The position numbers and the translations under genes were made by a program. A stretch of 64,000 bases of DNA, from assembly GCA_037445025.1 (NCBI GenBank), contig JBBILI010000003.1:124001-188000 (forward strand). Direction: 5' to 3'. The notes beneath the pieces were generated by a model that had not been told where the DNA came from, made no database searches, and was given only the letters and a program-made list of their open reading frames with translations. This document shows positions 42,920 to 52,298 of this stretch, piece after piece (position 1 is the stretch's first letter; every line of letters begins with the position of its first letter). The DNA is from CAIQQQ01 sp037445025. Its GTDB lineage: Bacteria; Pseudomonadota; Alphaproteobacteria; Acetobacterales; Acetobacteraceae.

Positions 42920-42951
42920 CAGAAAGGCCGGGGATGTCGCCATCCCCGGCC
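42920..42951 (-). terminator. katG terminator
   Basis: GGCCGGGGATG (42926-42936) and CATCCCCGGCC (42941-42951) form a perfect 11-bp stem with a TCGC loop, 26 bp past the katG stop. A short TTTCT run follows on the minus strand. Confidence 0.8.
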
Positions 42952-42976
42952 CATGCCACCGCCGCAAGCCAGCGAT

Positions 42977-45175
42977 CTACGCCGCCAGATCGAAGCGATC
43001 GAGGTTCATCACCTTGGTCCAGGCCGCCACGAAGTCCGTCACGAACTTCGACCCGGCATCGCTGCTGGCATAGATCTCGGCGATCGCCCGCAGCTGCGAG
43101 TTCGAGCCGAACACCAGGTCAACCGTCGTCCCGGTCCATTTCAGCGCCCCGGTGCCACGGTCATGGCCCTCGTAGATGTGCCCGCACTGCGCGTGCACCT
43201 GCCAGGTCGTGCCGAGATCCAGCACATTGACGAAGAAGTCGTTGGTCAGAACCCCCGGCCTGTCGGTGAACACGCCGAGCTTCGCACCGCCGACATTGGC
43301 CCCCAGCACCCGCAGCCCGCCGACCAGAACCGTCATCTCCGGCGCCGAAAGCGTCAGCAGCTGCGCCTTGTCCACCAGCAGCGCCTCGGCCGGGCGAGTC
43401 TGGCCCTTGCTCTGATAGTTGCGGAACCCGTCGGCCTTCGGCTCCAGCACCGCGAAGGAATGCACATCGGTCTCTTCCGGCGTGGCATCCGTGCGCCCGG
43501 GCGTGAACGGCACCGTCACCGCATGTCCGGCCGCCTGCGCCGCCTGCTCGATGGCCGCCCCGCCGCCGAGCACGATCAGATCGGCCAGCGAAACCTTCAT
43601 GCCCCCGCCCTGCGCCGCGTTGAACCGGGCCTGCACGCCTTCCAGCACCGACAGCACCGCCGCCAGCGCGGCCGGCTGGTTTACCTCCCAGTCCTTCTGC
43701 GGCGCCAGCCGGATCCGCGCCCCGTTGGCCCCGCCCCGCTTGTCGGTGCCGCGGAACGTCGCCGCCGCAGCCCAGGCCGTCGTCACCAGCTGCGCCACCG
43801 TCAGCCCCGATGCCAGGATCTGCGCCTTCAGTGCCGCGATCTCCGCCGCCCCGATCAACGCATGATCGACCGTCGGCACCGGGTCCTGCCAGATCTGCGG
43901 CGTCGCCGGCACCTCAGGCCCCAGGCCGCGCCCATACGGCCCCATGTCGCGATGCGTCAGCTTGAACCACGCCTTGGCGAACGCCTCCGCCAGCTCCTCC
44001 GGATGCTCGTGGAACCGCTTGGAGATCGGCGCATAGATCGGGTCGAACTTCAGCGCGAGGTCCGAGGTCAGCATCATCGGCAGATGCCGAACCGACGGAT
44101 CATGCGCATCCGGAACGGTGGCCGCATCGGCATTCGCCGGCCGCCACTGCTTCGCCCCGCCCGGCCCGGTGATCAGCTCCCAGTCATGGTTGAAGAGATT
44201 GTCGAGATAGCCGTTGTCCCACTGCGCCGGGTTGGCCGTCCACGCGCCTTCCAGCCCGCTGCTGATGGTGCACGCGCCGTTGCCGGTGCCGAAGCTGTTC
44301 TTCCAGCCCAGCCCCATCTGCTCCATCGGCGCGCCTTCCGGCTCGGGCCCGACATACTGGTCCGCATCCGCGGCGCCATGACACTTGCCGAACGTATGCC
44401 CGCCGGCGATCAGCGCCACCGTCTCCTCGTCGTTCATCGCCATGCGCGCGAACGTCTCACGGATGTCCCGCGCCGAGGCCAGCGGATCCGGATTGCCGTT
44501 CGGCCCCTGCGGATTGACGTAGATCAGCCCCATCTGCACCGCACCCAGCGGATCCTCGAGCACCCGGTCGCCGGTGTAGCGCTCATCGCCCAGCCACGTG
44601 GTCTCCGGCCCCCAGTAGATGTCCTCCTCCGGCTCCCACACATCCTCACGCCCGCCGGCGAAGCCGAACGTCTTGAAACCCATCGACTCCAGAGCGACGT
44701 TGCCGGTCAGGATCATCAGATCCGCCCAAGAGATCTTGCTGCCGTATTTCTGCTTGATCGGCCACAGCAGCGCCCGCGCCTTGTCCAGATTGACGTTGTC
44801 CGGCCACGAGTTCAGCGGCGCGAAACGCTGCGTCCCCGCCCCGGCACCGCCACGACCGTCCGAAATCCGATACGTCCCCGCGCTATGCCAGGCCATGCGG
44901 ATGAACAGCGGCCCGTAATGCCCGTAATCCGCCGGCCACCACGGCTGCGAATCCGTCATCAGCGCCCGCAGATCCGCCTTCAACGCCGCCAGATCGAGGC
45001 TCTTGAACGCCTCCACATAGGAGAACCCAGGCCCCATCGGATCGACCAGCGACGAATGCTGCTGCAGCACCTTCAGGTTCAGCTGGTTCGGCCACCAATG
45101 CTGGTTGGCGATGGTCCCGGTCGCCGCGTATTTCTGCGCCCCGCCCATGACGGGGCACTTGCTCATCTCGTTCAT
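42977..45175 (-). CDS. katG: Catalase-peroxidase KatG
   Basis: A 732-residue class I haem peroxidase. The distal site is in RMAWHSAGTYRISDGRGG (Arg, Trp, His), the proximal His in IAGGHTFGKCHGA. The Trp-Tyr-Met adduct residues can be placed in AWHS, LIYVNPQGPNGNPDP and PMMLTSDLAL. The duplicated C-terminal half is intact. It removes H2O2. ATG 45175 gives the family start MNEMSKCPVMGG. It is divergent from oxyR across 265 bp. Confidence 0.98.
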   Translation of the reverse strand: MNEMSKCPVMGGAQKYAATGTIANQHWWPNQLNLKVLQQHSSLVDPMGPGFSYVEAFKSLDLAALKADLRALMTDSQPWWPADYGHYGPLFIRMAWHSAGTYRISDGRGGAGAGTQRFAPLNSWPDNVNLDKARALLWPIKQKYGSKISWADLMILTGNVALESMGFKTFGFAGGREDVWEPEEDIYWGPETTWLGDERYTGDRVLEDPLGAVQMGLIYVNPQGPNGNPDPLASARDIRETFARMAMNDEETVALIAGGHTFGKCHGAADADQYVGPEPEGAPMEQMGLGWKNSFGTGNGACTISSGLEGAWTANPAQWDNGYLDNLFNHDWELITGPGGAKQWRPANADAATVPDAHDPSVRHLPMMLTSDLALKFDPIYAPISKRFHEHPEELAEAFAKAWFKLTHRDMGPYGRGLGPEVPATPQIWQDPVPTVDHALIGAAEIAALKAQILASGLTVAQLVTTAWAAAATFRGTDKRGGANGARIRLAPQKDWEVNQPAALAAVLSVLEGVQARFNAAQGGGMKVSLADLIVLGGGAAIEQAAQAAGHAVTVPFTPGRTDATPEETDVHSFAVLEPKADGFRNYQSKGQTRPAEALLVDKAQLLTLSAPEMTVLVGGLRVLGANVGGAKLGVFTDRPGVLTNDFFVNVLDLGTTWQVHAQCGHIYEGHDRGTGALKWTGTTVDLVFGSNSQLRAIAEIYASSDAGSKFVTDFVAAWTKVMNLDRFDLAA

Positions 45176-45407
45176 GTTTTCTCCGTTCAGATGCTTGGTT
45201 TCCGACGCTGACCAAACGATTTTCTTGATGGGGGAAGTGTCGCAGCGTCCCGCCCGCGCAGGCAGGACCGGCAATCCCTCAGAGTACGACACCTTCGCGC
45301 ACAGACCCCGCAGCGCCTCTCTCGACGCCGCCGATCCCCGCGCATCACAGCCTCCTCCTTTCCTCTCCTCCAAGAGGGTGGCACTTCCCTGCATGAGTGT
45401 GCCAATT

Positions 45408-45430
45408 GATTGTTTTATTCGTTTTCAATC
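45408..45430. promoter_or_regulatory. Candidate OxyR/LysR-type site upstream of oxyR
   Basis: GATTG (45408-45412) and CAATC (45426-45430) form an interrupted inverted repeat in an AT-rich patch that ends 10 bp before the oxyR ATG. The position suits LysR-type autoregulation and could also influence katG. Weak sequence evidence. Confidence 0.35.
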
Positions 45431-45440
45431 GAGCAGAGCG

Positions 45441-46382
45441 ATGATCCCACTCCCCACGCCCCAACAGCTACGCTACCTCGTGGCCCTCGCCGAACACCAG
45501 CATTTTGGCCGCGCCGCCGATGTCTGCGCCGTCACCCAGTCCACCCTCTCAGCCGGACTGCTCGCCCTCGAACGCCAGCTCGACAGCCGCATCCTTGACC
45601 GCGACGGCAGCAAGCGCGTCGCCTTCACCCCGCTCGGCCGCGAACTCGTCGACCGCGCCCGCCTCGCCCTCGCCGCCCTCGAAACCATCGTCGAAACCGT
45701 CGACGCCGCCCGCGCCCCCATGAGCGGCCGGCTGCGCCTCGGCGTCATCCCAACCATCGCCCCGTTCCTGCTGCCCAAGGTGATGCCCGTCCTGCGCCAG
45801 GCCTTCCCCGCGCTCCGCCTCTTCCTGCGCGAAGACACCACCGACAACCTCGTCCACGACCTCAACCAGGGCAAGGTCGACGTCGTGCTCCTCGCCACCC
45901 CCTGCTTCTGCCAAAGCGCCGAAATCATGCCCGTCCTGCGCGATGAGTTCGTGGCAGCCCTCCCCGCCAACCACCCGCTGGCCGACCGCGCCAGCATCCC
46001 CGTCACCGCCCTCGCCACCGAACGCCTGCTGCTGCTCGAAGACGGCCACTGCCTGCGCGACCAGGCGCTCTCAGCCTGCGGCTTCGCCCGCGGCGACCAG
46101 CCCTCCGACCCGCTGCACGATTTCGCCGCCACCTCGCTCCACACCCTCGTCCAGATGGTCGCAGGCAACCTCGGCGTCACCCTGCTGCCCCGCATCGCCA
46201 TCGAGGCCGGCATCACCCAGGGCACCGACATCGTGCTCCGCCCGCTGAGCCACCAGGGCGCCAGCCGCATGATCGCCCTCGCCTGGCGCCACAACGCCCC
46301 CAAGGCCGCCGACTACCGCGCCCTCGCCAACGCCATCGCCCGCGCCACCGGCGGCGTCCCGCACGACACCGCCCCCCCCTGA
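45441..46382 (+). CDS. oxyR: Hydrogen-peroxide-inducible genes activator OxyR
   Basis: A 313-residue LysR-type regulator. The N-terminal helix-turn-helix reads QLRYLVALAEHQHFGRAADVCAVTQSTLS. The redox pair is placed as in OxyR: GHCLRDQALSAC, two Cys nine residues apart (about 200 and 209), preceded by LLLLEDGHC. Disulfide formation would activate katG and ahpC transcription. ATG 45441 is directly upstream of MIPLPTPQQLRYL. It is divergent from katG, the usual arrangement in alphaproteobacteria. Confidence 0.94.
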   Translation: MIPLPTPQQLRYLVALAEHQHFGRAADVCAVTQSTLSAGLLALERQLDSRILDRDGSKRVAFTPLGRELVDRARLALAALETIVETVDAARAPMSGRLRLGVIPTIAPFLLPKVMPVLRQAFPALRLFLREDTTDNLVHDLNQGKVDVVLLATPCFCQSAEIMPVLRDEFVAALPANHPLADRASIPVTALATERLLLLEDGHCLRDQALSACGFARGDQPSDPLHDFAATSLHTLVQMVAGNLGVTLLPRIAIEAGITQGTDIVLRPLSHQGASRMIALAWRHNAPKAADYRALANAIARATGGVPHDTAPP

Positions 46383-46452
46383 CCCCGCAAGCTTGCGACC
46401 CGCCCCATCCTCCGCCAATGTCCGCCCAGCACCGAACAGAGCGGAACGACCG

Positions 46453-47709
46453 ATGAGCGAGACCGTAACGACCGCAGCGCAGGCCGAGGCCGCGGCCCCA
46501 GCCGAAGCCGCCAAGCCGGCCGCCCCCGTCAAGGCCGCCTACCCCCCCGCCGCGAGCACCCCCACCCAGCTCGGCCCGCGTGACATCCGCTACGACTTCA
46601 ACCTCGGCGCCCGCGTCCTCGTCCCCGTCGGCAACTGGCGCGTCCGCCTCTCCGATCTCGACACCGGCAACATCCTCTTCGAAACCGAAACCAAAGGCGC
46701 CTTCGTCAACAGCTCCAAACGCTTCTACGTCCGTTTCGGCATCGAGATCTGGGAAGGCGAGGACCGCATCTTCCACCACGAACACGACTGCCGCGACCGC
46801 GACGTCCTCATCCAGCTCCCCGTCGGCACCCTCGGCGACACCATCGGCTGGCTCCCCTACGCCTTCCGCTTCCAGGAAAAACACGGCTGCCGACTCACCA
46901 TCGGCATGGCGGAAAAACTCATCCCGCTCGTCGAATCCGCCTACCCCAACATCACCTTCATCGGCCACGACGCCATCAAGGCCGAGAAGTTCTACGCCAC
47001 CTACTCCATCGGCCTCTTCTTCGACGACGTCGAATGCGTCTGGCAACCCACCGACTTCCGCCATGTCGGCCTGCACCGCACCGCCGGCTACATCCTCGGC
47101 GTCGACCCCACCGAAGCCCCGCCCACCATCGTCGTCTCCCCCGACCCCCGCCCCATCGAAAAACCCTATGTCTGCATCGCCGTCCAGGCCAGCACCGCCT
47201 GCAAAACCTGGAACAACCCCTTCGGCTGGCACGAAGTCATCCGCCAGCTGAAAGACGCCGGCTACGAGGTCGTCTGCATCGACCAGAAACCCATCCACGG
47301 CCAAGGCCTCACCTGGACCCACATCCCCAACGGCGCCCGCGACGAAACCGGCGACCGCCCCATCACCGAACGCGCCCACTGGCTCAAACACGCCGCCTTC
47401 TTCATCGGCATGTCCAGCGGCCTCGCCTGGCTCGCCTGGGCCGTCGGAACCCCCGTCGTCATGATCAGCGGCTTCACCCACCCCAACAACGAATTCGAAA
47501 CCCCCTACCGCATCATCAACTGGCATGCCTGCAACAGTTGCTGGAATGATTCAAAACACCGCTTCGACCACCACAACTACATGTGGTGCCCCCGACATGC
47601 CGACACACCCCGGCAGTTCGAATGCACCCGACTGATCACCGCGGCGCAGGTGATGGCGACAATCCGGAAAATCCCGGGGTTCCCGCAGAAGAAAGAGGTT
47701 CTTTTTTGA
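46453..47709 (+). CDS. Autotransporter O-heptosyltransferase (TibC/Aah type)
   Basis: A 418-residue protein. An Ala/Pro-rich N-terminus precedes a family-typical GARVLVPVGNWRVRLSDLDTGNILFE domain. A GT-B-like C-terminal part has YVCIAVQASTACKTWNNPFGW and MSSGLAWLAWAVGTPVVMISGF. Four cysteines at about 360, 363, 379 and 391 (CNSC, MWC, FEC) fit the iron finger of this family. It would add heptose to autotransporter passenger repeats, but no autotransporter gene is in the window. The last residues and the TGA stop are encoded by a dispersed A-type hairpin. Confidence 0.85.
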   Translation: MSETVTTAAQAEAAAPAEAAKPAAPVKAAYPPAASTPTQLGPRDIRYDFNLGARVLVPVGNWRVRLSDLDTGNILFETETKGAFVNSSKRFYVRFGIEIWEGEDRIFHHEHDCRDRDVLIQLPVGTLGDTIGWLPYAFRFQEKHGCRLTIGMAEKLIPLVESAYPNITFIGHDAIKAEKFYATYSIGLFFDDVECVWQPTDFRHVGLHRTAGYILGVDPTEAPPTIVVSPDPRPIEKPYVCIAVQASTACKTWNNPFGWHEVIRQLKDAGYEVVCIDQKPIHGQGLTWTHIPNGARDETGDRPITERAHWLKHAAFFIGMSSGLAWLAWAVGTPVVMISGFTHPNNEFETPYRIINWHACNSCWNDSKHRFDHHNYMWCPRHADTPRQFECTRLITAAQVMATIRKIPGFPQKKEVLF

Positions 47710-47733
47710 AAAAAAGAACCAAAAAACTTTCAT
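47697..47733. repeat. Dispersed hairpin repeat, half A, copy 3 (inverted)
   Basis: An inverted A-type hairpin that overlaps the 3' end of the heptosyltransferase gene: the stop codon lies in its left arm. It separates that gene from the thioesterase. Confidence 0.85.
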
Positions 47734-47794
47734 TCGCTGGCGCGCGCCCAATAAAACAATATTCCCACCGCACTAAACCAACACAAGGCACCCC

Positions 47795-48199
47795 ATGCTG
47801 GACGGCGATTGGCAGATAGTCACCGACGAAGGCTTCATCGGCCTCATCGGCCCCTTCTACCGGCTTGACACCCCAACCGGCCCCCACTTCCGCTTCCCCA
47901 CCGACAAACGCCACCACAACCTCCGCGGCGTCCTCCAAGGCGGCGCACTCATGACCTTCGCCGACCGAATCCTCGGCACCACCGCCCGCACCCTCACCCA
48001 CGCCCAACGCACCGCAACCGTCCAACTCAACGTCCAGTTCATCGACGCCGTCCAGATCGGCGAAACCGTCGAAGCCGCCCCCATCATGCTCCGCGCCACC
48101 AAACAACTCGTCTTCATGTCCACCAACCTCACGGTCGGCGAAAAACTGATCGCCACCGCCAACGGCATCTGGAAAAAACTGGCCCCCCCAACCCCGTAG
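47795..48199 (+). CDS. PaaI-type thioesterase
   Basis: A 134-residue hot-dog-fold protein with HHNLRGVLQGGALMTFADRILGT (the LxGGxxxxxxD motif containing the catalytic Asp) and ATVQLNVQFIDAVQIGE. It should hydrolyse an acyl-CoA thioester; the substrate is unknown. It follows the hairpin by 62 bp and is probably transcribed on its own. Confidence 0.88.
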   Translation: MLDGDWQIVTDEGFIGLIGPFYRLDTPTGPHFRFPTDKRHHNLRGVLQGGALMTFADRILGTTARTLTHAQRTATVQLNVQFIDAVQIGETVEAAPIMLRATKQLVFMSTNLTVGEKLIATANGIWKKLAPPTP

Positions 48200-48275
48200 G
48201 GCACATGAAATCCGCCACCACCGCACACCATTCCGAACCCGGAACAAAAACTCCAAACCTCTTCCCACACCCCAA

Positions 48276-48872
48276 TCACCGCGTGCAAAACGCACCCCGC
48301 CGCACCGCCGACAAAACCCCCCGCGGCACCAGCACCCGCCCCCAATCCACCGCAACCCGCGCCGTCCGCACCCGGACCTTCACCACCGGCGCCACCTCCG
48401 CCGCCACCACCAAGCCAGGCCGCAACAGCGAAGTCTCCACCGCCAGCATCCGGCACAACGGCCGCAACACCCGCATTGCCTGCGGCGAAGCCACCAGCAG
48501 CGCCTGCATCTCCGGCTGCTCCAGCACCATCCGAAGCTGCCCCCCGAACACCGCCGCCTCATGCGCCGCAGCCTTCACCAGCCACCCGAACGCCAGCGGC
48601 CAAACCCGCTCCCCCCGAACCCGCGCACCCCGCACAACGGCCACGCCTCCCGTGACATCCACCCGCACGGCCCGCCGCAAAACCCGCCCAGCCCGAAACC
48701 GAGCCGCCATCCCCTCCATCCGCCGACAAATCTCCCCCAGCCGCCGATACAGCAGCAGCCCCAACACCCCCGTCAAAACCCCCCGCCCACCCCAACGCCC
48801 CACCATCGCCCGAAGCGCAAGGATCACCCCCGAAAGACTCAGCCCAGAAGATGTCACCCCGAATGAATTCAT
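48276..48872 (-). CDS. Conserved hypothetical protein (Arg-rich)
   Basis: A 198-residue, Arg-, Leu- and Val-rich protein convergent with the thioesterase. The segment MRVLRPLCRMLAVETSLLRPG with the preceding LAFGWLVKAAAHEAAVFGGQLRMVLEQPEM recalls an unnamed acetobacteral protein I remember in outline. No catalytic motif or signal peptide is visible; a hydrophobic patch lies near residue 35. ATG 48872 was chosen as the first one giving a coherent N-terminus. Function unknown. Confidence 0.5.
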   Translation of the reverse strand: MNSFGVTSSGLSLSGVILALRAMVGRWGGRGVLTGVLGLLLYRRLGEICRRMEGMAARFRAGRVLRRAVRVDVTGGVAVVRGARVRGERVWPLAFGWLVKAAAHEAAVFGGQLRMVLEQPEMQALLVASPQAMRVLRPLCRMLAVETSLLRPGLVVAAEVAPVVKVRVRTARVAVDWGRVLVPRGVLSAVRRGAFCTR

Positions 48873-49908
48873 GTTAAATTTTCTAACAGATCGGTGCACC
48901 GAATGCAACAAAATGCCAACCAGACACCGCTCCCAACCAGTGGATGGCAGAGCGAAGCGCCACCCACCCCCTGTCCCCCGCCAAATCGGTTGAAAAATCG
49001 CAACCCGATGCGACGATGAAAGCTGCCTCGCAATCACCCCATGAAACCAGCAGCGAAGGGACTCCCTGTCTCCCCCTGATCCACAATCCGGCGATCGGCG
49101 AACCGGACGGGCACGGCCTGGAGATAATTCACCGCATCACTGCCTCTGCCACTATAGGCGCCTCAAACGCAAATCAGAACCACGCTTGACGCATCTCCGA
49201 GACTCAAAAACCAGAGCAATCAAGCCTCAGCACATTCACCTCGTCCCAATGCCCATGGGACATCGACCGCCGCTGTCCTCGTAGGGCGGATGCAATCCGC
49301 CAACCCCACCGATGCCACCTGAACATGTGGTGGCTGGCGCAAGCACCGACTCACCTGCAAACGGCTGCTCGGTGGAAGGAACAACCTCCAAGACCGTTTG
49401 AATAACACCAGCACCTGAAGCCCCGAGAGCCACCGCGTCTCACATCACATCGACCTCTCCCGGAACGAGGCCCGCACCGGCCCCATCCTAACCCGCGAGG
49501 TCTGCTGCGACGGATCACGACTGGACTGCACGACCATGCCAACACTTCGCCCCGTCCAAGAGGCGCGCGTCATCGCAACCCTTAAGAAGGACGTCACTAA
49601 ACCAGAATACGCAGCACCAAGACATATCAAAACGCCCAATATCGTTCCAGCCAAAAATGAAAAAGAGAATCTACGAAACACAATATAAAATTTTTAATTA
49701 TAAATGACTCGTATCTTTGATACTCTACGGTCTCTTTGATGGCCAGATTGCGCCTGATCCAAGTCGTTCTACCGAAACGAGGAGCGCCCCATCGCCGGAC
49801 GCGCAAGCGGGTCCAAAACCAAGATAGTTGCATTAAGCTAGAGTCCTGAATTTTTTGAGCTTTTCCAATGTAAATTTCTGATGTAGCATTTTGATACAGA
49901 AACAAGAT
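48873..49908. other. 1-kb gene-poor, lower-GC stretch
   Basis: No supported gene. Short ORFs here lack motifs and ribosome sites. Composition shifts, and the last 250 bp before the resolvase are clearly AT-rich. A GTAGGGCGGATGCAATCCGC-type segment near 49285 resembles a dispersed intergenic repeat. This looks like the left border of a decayed mobile region. Confidence 0.5.
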
Positions 49909-50596
49909 ATGATTTACGGATACGCTCGCGTCTCGTCCTTTGCCCAAGATCTCGCCTCCCAGCTCGCCCAACTCAATGCGGCGGGATGCGAGATGATTTT
50001 TCGCGAGAAGGTCAACGGCACCACCGCCGACCGTCCACAGCTTCGCAAGCTGATATCTTCTCTCGCTCCCGGCGACGTGGTTATCACCCCTGCCGTTGAC
50101 CGCCTATCGCGCGACACGACCGACCTGCTGGTGATCGCCCGCGAGATCCAGCGCTTAGGGGCGGGCGTCCGCTCATTGGCCGAGCCGTTACTAGACACCA
50201 CATCCAACTCGGGCAGGGTCGTTCTCGCGATCCTCGGCGTTGCCGCGAAGCTCGAACGCCGCCGCATCTTGGAGCGCACCGAACGGCGACGAGCCAACGC
50301 GAGGGCCAAGGGAGTGATACCAACGGCCGTGATCGATGACTCTTCCATCGATCACGGCCGTTGGTATCGCGCGCCGGGTTGGCCGGCGGCGGCGCGCCAA
50401 CCAAGACTCATACCAACGGTCATTCTTCATGACCGTTGGTATGAGATTCGGGCGCAAGCCGAAGCTCACAGAGCATCAGCAGCGAGAAGCACGGGCGCGG
50501 GTTGCAGCGGGCGAGACACAGCGCACCGTAGCCCGCAGCTACAACGTCAGCCAATCGACCATCTCCCGGCATGCACCATCTGTAGGCGGCATTTGA
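49909..50596 (+). pseudogene. Serine resolvase/invertase, disrupted by a short inverted-repeat element
   Basis: ATG 49909 begins a resolvase: MIYGYARVSSFAQDLASQLAQL with the catalytic Ser in ARVSS, then DRLSRDTTDLLVIARE and LERRRILERTERRRANARAKGV. A 126-bp element then interrupts the gene. Coding resumes in another frame at about 50444 with RFGRKPKLTEHQQREARARV and the helix-turn-helix TQRTVARSYNVSQSTISR. The insertion changes the frame by +1, so the HTH is lost from the protein. Without the element the two parts join into a normal small resolvase. Confidence 0.9.
50317..50442. mobile_element. Hairpin-rich MITE-like element, copy 1
   Basis: Begins ATACCAACGG and ends CCGTTGGTAT (10-bp perfect terminal inverted repeats). 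Three nested palindromes follow one another: a first hairpin around GATCGATGACTCTTCCATC, a GC-rich GCGCGCCG/CGGCGGCGC stem and a third hairpin. There is no ORF. It is inserted in the resolvase gene. Copies 2 and 3 share the same order of hairpins. Confidence 0.92.
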
Positions 50597-51465
50597 TGGT
50601 CGATCATTCGTTCGGCGGGCAGTGCACCGAGCGCAAGCTCAAGTGCCTGCGGCACTATCTTACTGCGTATCGGACCATCTTCACAGGCAATGAAAAGGCC
50701 CGGTACTTCCGCACCTGGTACGTAGACGCCTTCGCGGGAACAGGCTCACGGACGACAACTGCAGATCTTCCCTTGCTCGACATCGTCGACGATGCCGAGG
50801 CCCAGGAATACCAAGACGGAAGCGCCCGGATTGCTGTCGGACTCCCAAGTCCCTTCGATCAGTATCTTTTCATCGAGAAGTCGCGCAAGCGCGCGGGTGA
50901 ACTTCGCCGCGTCATCAGGACAGACTACGCGCAGCTTGATAGCCGTTGCAAAATCCACACAGGAGAAGCCAACGCCGAAATCAGGAAGTGGTGCGCGGAA
51001 CGCGACTGGAAGAAAGAGCGCGCCGTCGTCTTTCTCGACCCCTACGGCATGCAGGTAGAATGGACAACTATTCAGACACTCGCGGCGACGAAGGGCGTTG
51101 ACCTATGGTATCTCTTTCTAGGAATCGCACGGCTACTTGGACATGATGGCAAGATTGATGAAAAATGGGGCGCGCGGCTTGATGTTCTGCTTGGTACCGG
51201 GGCGTGGAGAACGAGGTTCTTTCAGAAGGAGATACGGACAGACCGGTTTGGCGAGATTGAGAACGTGGAGCGCACGGCTACGGAAGCGGCGATCGAAGGC
51301 TTTATACACGAACGGCTGGCAACCTGTTTCGGCAAAAATGTTGGTCGTGGGCTCATTCTTCGAAACTCGAAGCGAAGTCTGCTCTACTTTTTGTGCTTCG
51401 CGGCATCAAACGAGCGCGGAGCCAAGGCGGCGTTGAATATCGCCAACAGCATCTTGGACGACTGA
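50596..51465 (+). CDS. tcmP: Three-Cys-motif partner protein TcmP
   Basis: A 289-residue protein. HSFGGQCTERKLKCLRHYL, then AYRTIFTGNEKARYFRTWYVDAFAGTGSR (a methyltransferase-like glycine loop), FDQYLFIEKSRKRAGEL and VVFLDPYGMQVEW match the TcmP family as I remember it. TcmP genes neighbour Gp37/Gp68-type three-Cys proteins in mobile regions; the pair's function is not established. ATG 50596 overlaps the resolvase remnant stop. The partner next door is truncated. Confidence 0.85.
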   Translation: MVDHSFGGQCTERKLKCLRHYLTAYRTIFTGNEKARYFRTWYVDAFAGTGSRTTTADLPLLDIVDDAEAQEYQDGSARIAVGLPSPFDQYLFIEKSRKRAGELRRVIRTDYAQLDSRCKIHTGEANAEIRKWCAERDWKKERAVVFLDPYGMQVEWTTIQTLAATKGVDLWYLFLGIARLLGHDGKIDEKWGARLDVLLGTGAWRTRFFQKEIRTDRFGEIENVERTATEAAIEGFIHERLATCFGKNVGRGLILRNSKRSLLYFLCFAASNERGAKAALNIANSILDD

Positions 51466-51471
51466 GGGGGC

Positions 51472-51900
51472 ATGCGCGACTGCCCGCAACACACTTTCCA
51501 GATTTTGACAAAGCGAAGCGAACGGGTCCGGCAGCTCGGCACATCTTTGCCGTGGTCGCCAAATATTTGGATGGGCGTCAGTGTCGAAGATGCGCGCGTG
51601 AAAGGGCGGATTACCGACCTCGCCGCCGTGCCCGCCCATGTGCGGTTTCTATCGTGCGAGCCGCTTATCGGGCCGCTGGACAAACTCTCACTCGACGGGA
51701 TTCATTGGGTGATCGTAGGCGGCGAGTCCGGGCCGGGCGCGAGGCCGATGCTGCCCGAGTGGGTTGAGTCCATTCAGCTACAATGCGCGCGCAAGGGTAT
51801 CGCGTTCTTCTTCAAACAGTGGGGAGGTGTTTGCAAGAAATCCACGGGGCGCGAACTACATGGCCGCACCTATGATGAAATGCCTCGCATAAGCGCCTAG
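51472..51900 (+). pseudogene. Gp37/Gp68-type three-Cys protein, N-terminally truncated
   Basis: 142 codons remain: QHTFQILTKRSERVRQLG, WSPNIWMGVSVEDARVKGRI, HWVIVGGESGPGARPMLPEWV and FFFKQWGGVCKKSTGRELHGRT are the C-terminal half of the phage Gp37/Gp68 (DUF5131-like) family. The usual N-terminal part with CxxxCxxC (about 100 residues in relatives) is absent, because TcmP ends 6 bp upstream. The first ATG lies inside what is normally mid-protein. It is likely inactive. Confidence 0.8.
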
Positions 51901-52171
51901 GCCGATCATGTCCGAAGAACGGGAGCTGCCGGGTGCGGAGTTGGAACCCGTGGCGGAAATTCTGGGCCGCCATGTCGAAACAAGCTGAGCTTAAGCCTCA
52001 TGCTGGAAGCGAGCGATAGGGTAAGGAGTTCTTCCGCACCCCACCATCACCACCAATGCGGACAGGGTCATTCCGGCGAACCCTTGACCTCTCCAAACCC
52101 GCCAGCAACATCATCCGCCCGCACCCAACCGATCACCCAAGCGACAAGCCAGTGTTCAACGGGATTGAATG
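51901..52171. other. Gap with a 26-codon ORF, no supported gene
   Basis: A short ORF at 51908-51988 (MSEERELPGAELEPVAEILG, 26 residues) follows the truncated gene, with no motif or clear ribosome site. It may be a remnant. The rest, up to the second MITE-like copy, is blank. Confidence 0.4.
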
Positions 52172-52298
52172 ATACCAACGGCCTTGATCAATGACTCTTC
52201 CATCGATCAAGGCCGTTGGTATCGCGCGCCGGGTTGGCCGGCGGCGGCGCGCCAAACCAAGACTCTAACCAACGGTCATTCTTTATGACCGTTGGTAT
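52172..52298. mobile_element. MITE-like element, copy 2
   Basis: A 127-bp copy with the same ATACCAACGG/CCGTTGGTAT ends. Small changes include GATCAATGAC in the first hairpin and TCTAACCAACGG in the third, so it has drifted more than copies 1 and 3. It cuts the 3' end of the ParE-type toxin gene. Confidence 0.92.

Noticed and set aside
49445..49681. A 78-codon minus-strand ORF with a hydrophobic N-terminus
   Set aside because: No ribosome site, no recognisable family, and it lies in a decayed region; it is likely chance.
49891..51465. A 524-codon ORF joining resolvase and TcmP
   Set aside because: The middle is translated MITE-like element and out-of-frame resolvase sequence; it is a chance fusion and not a real bifunctional protein.
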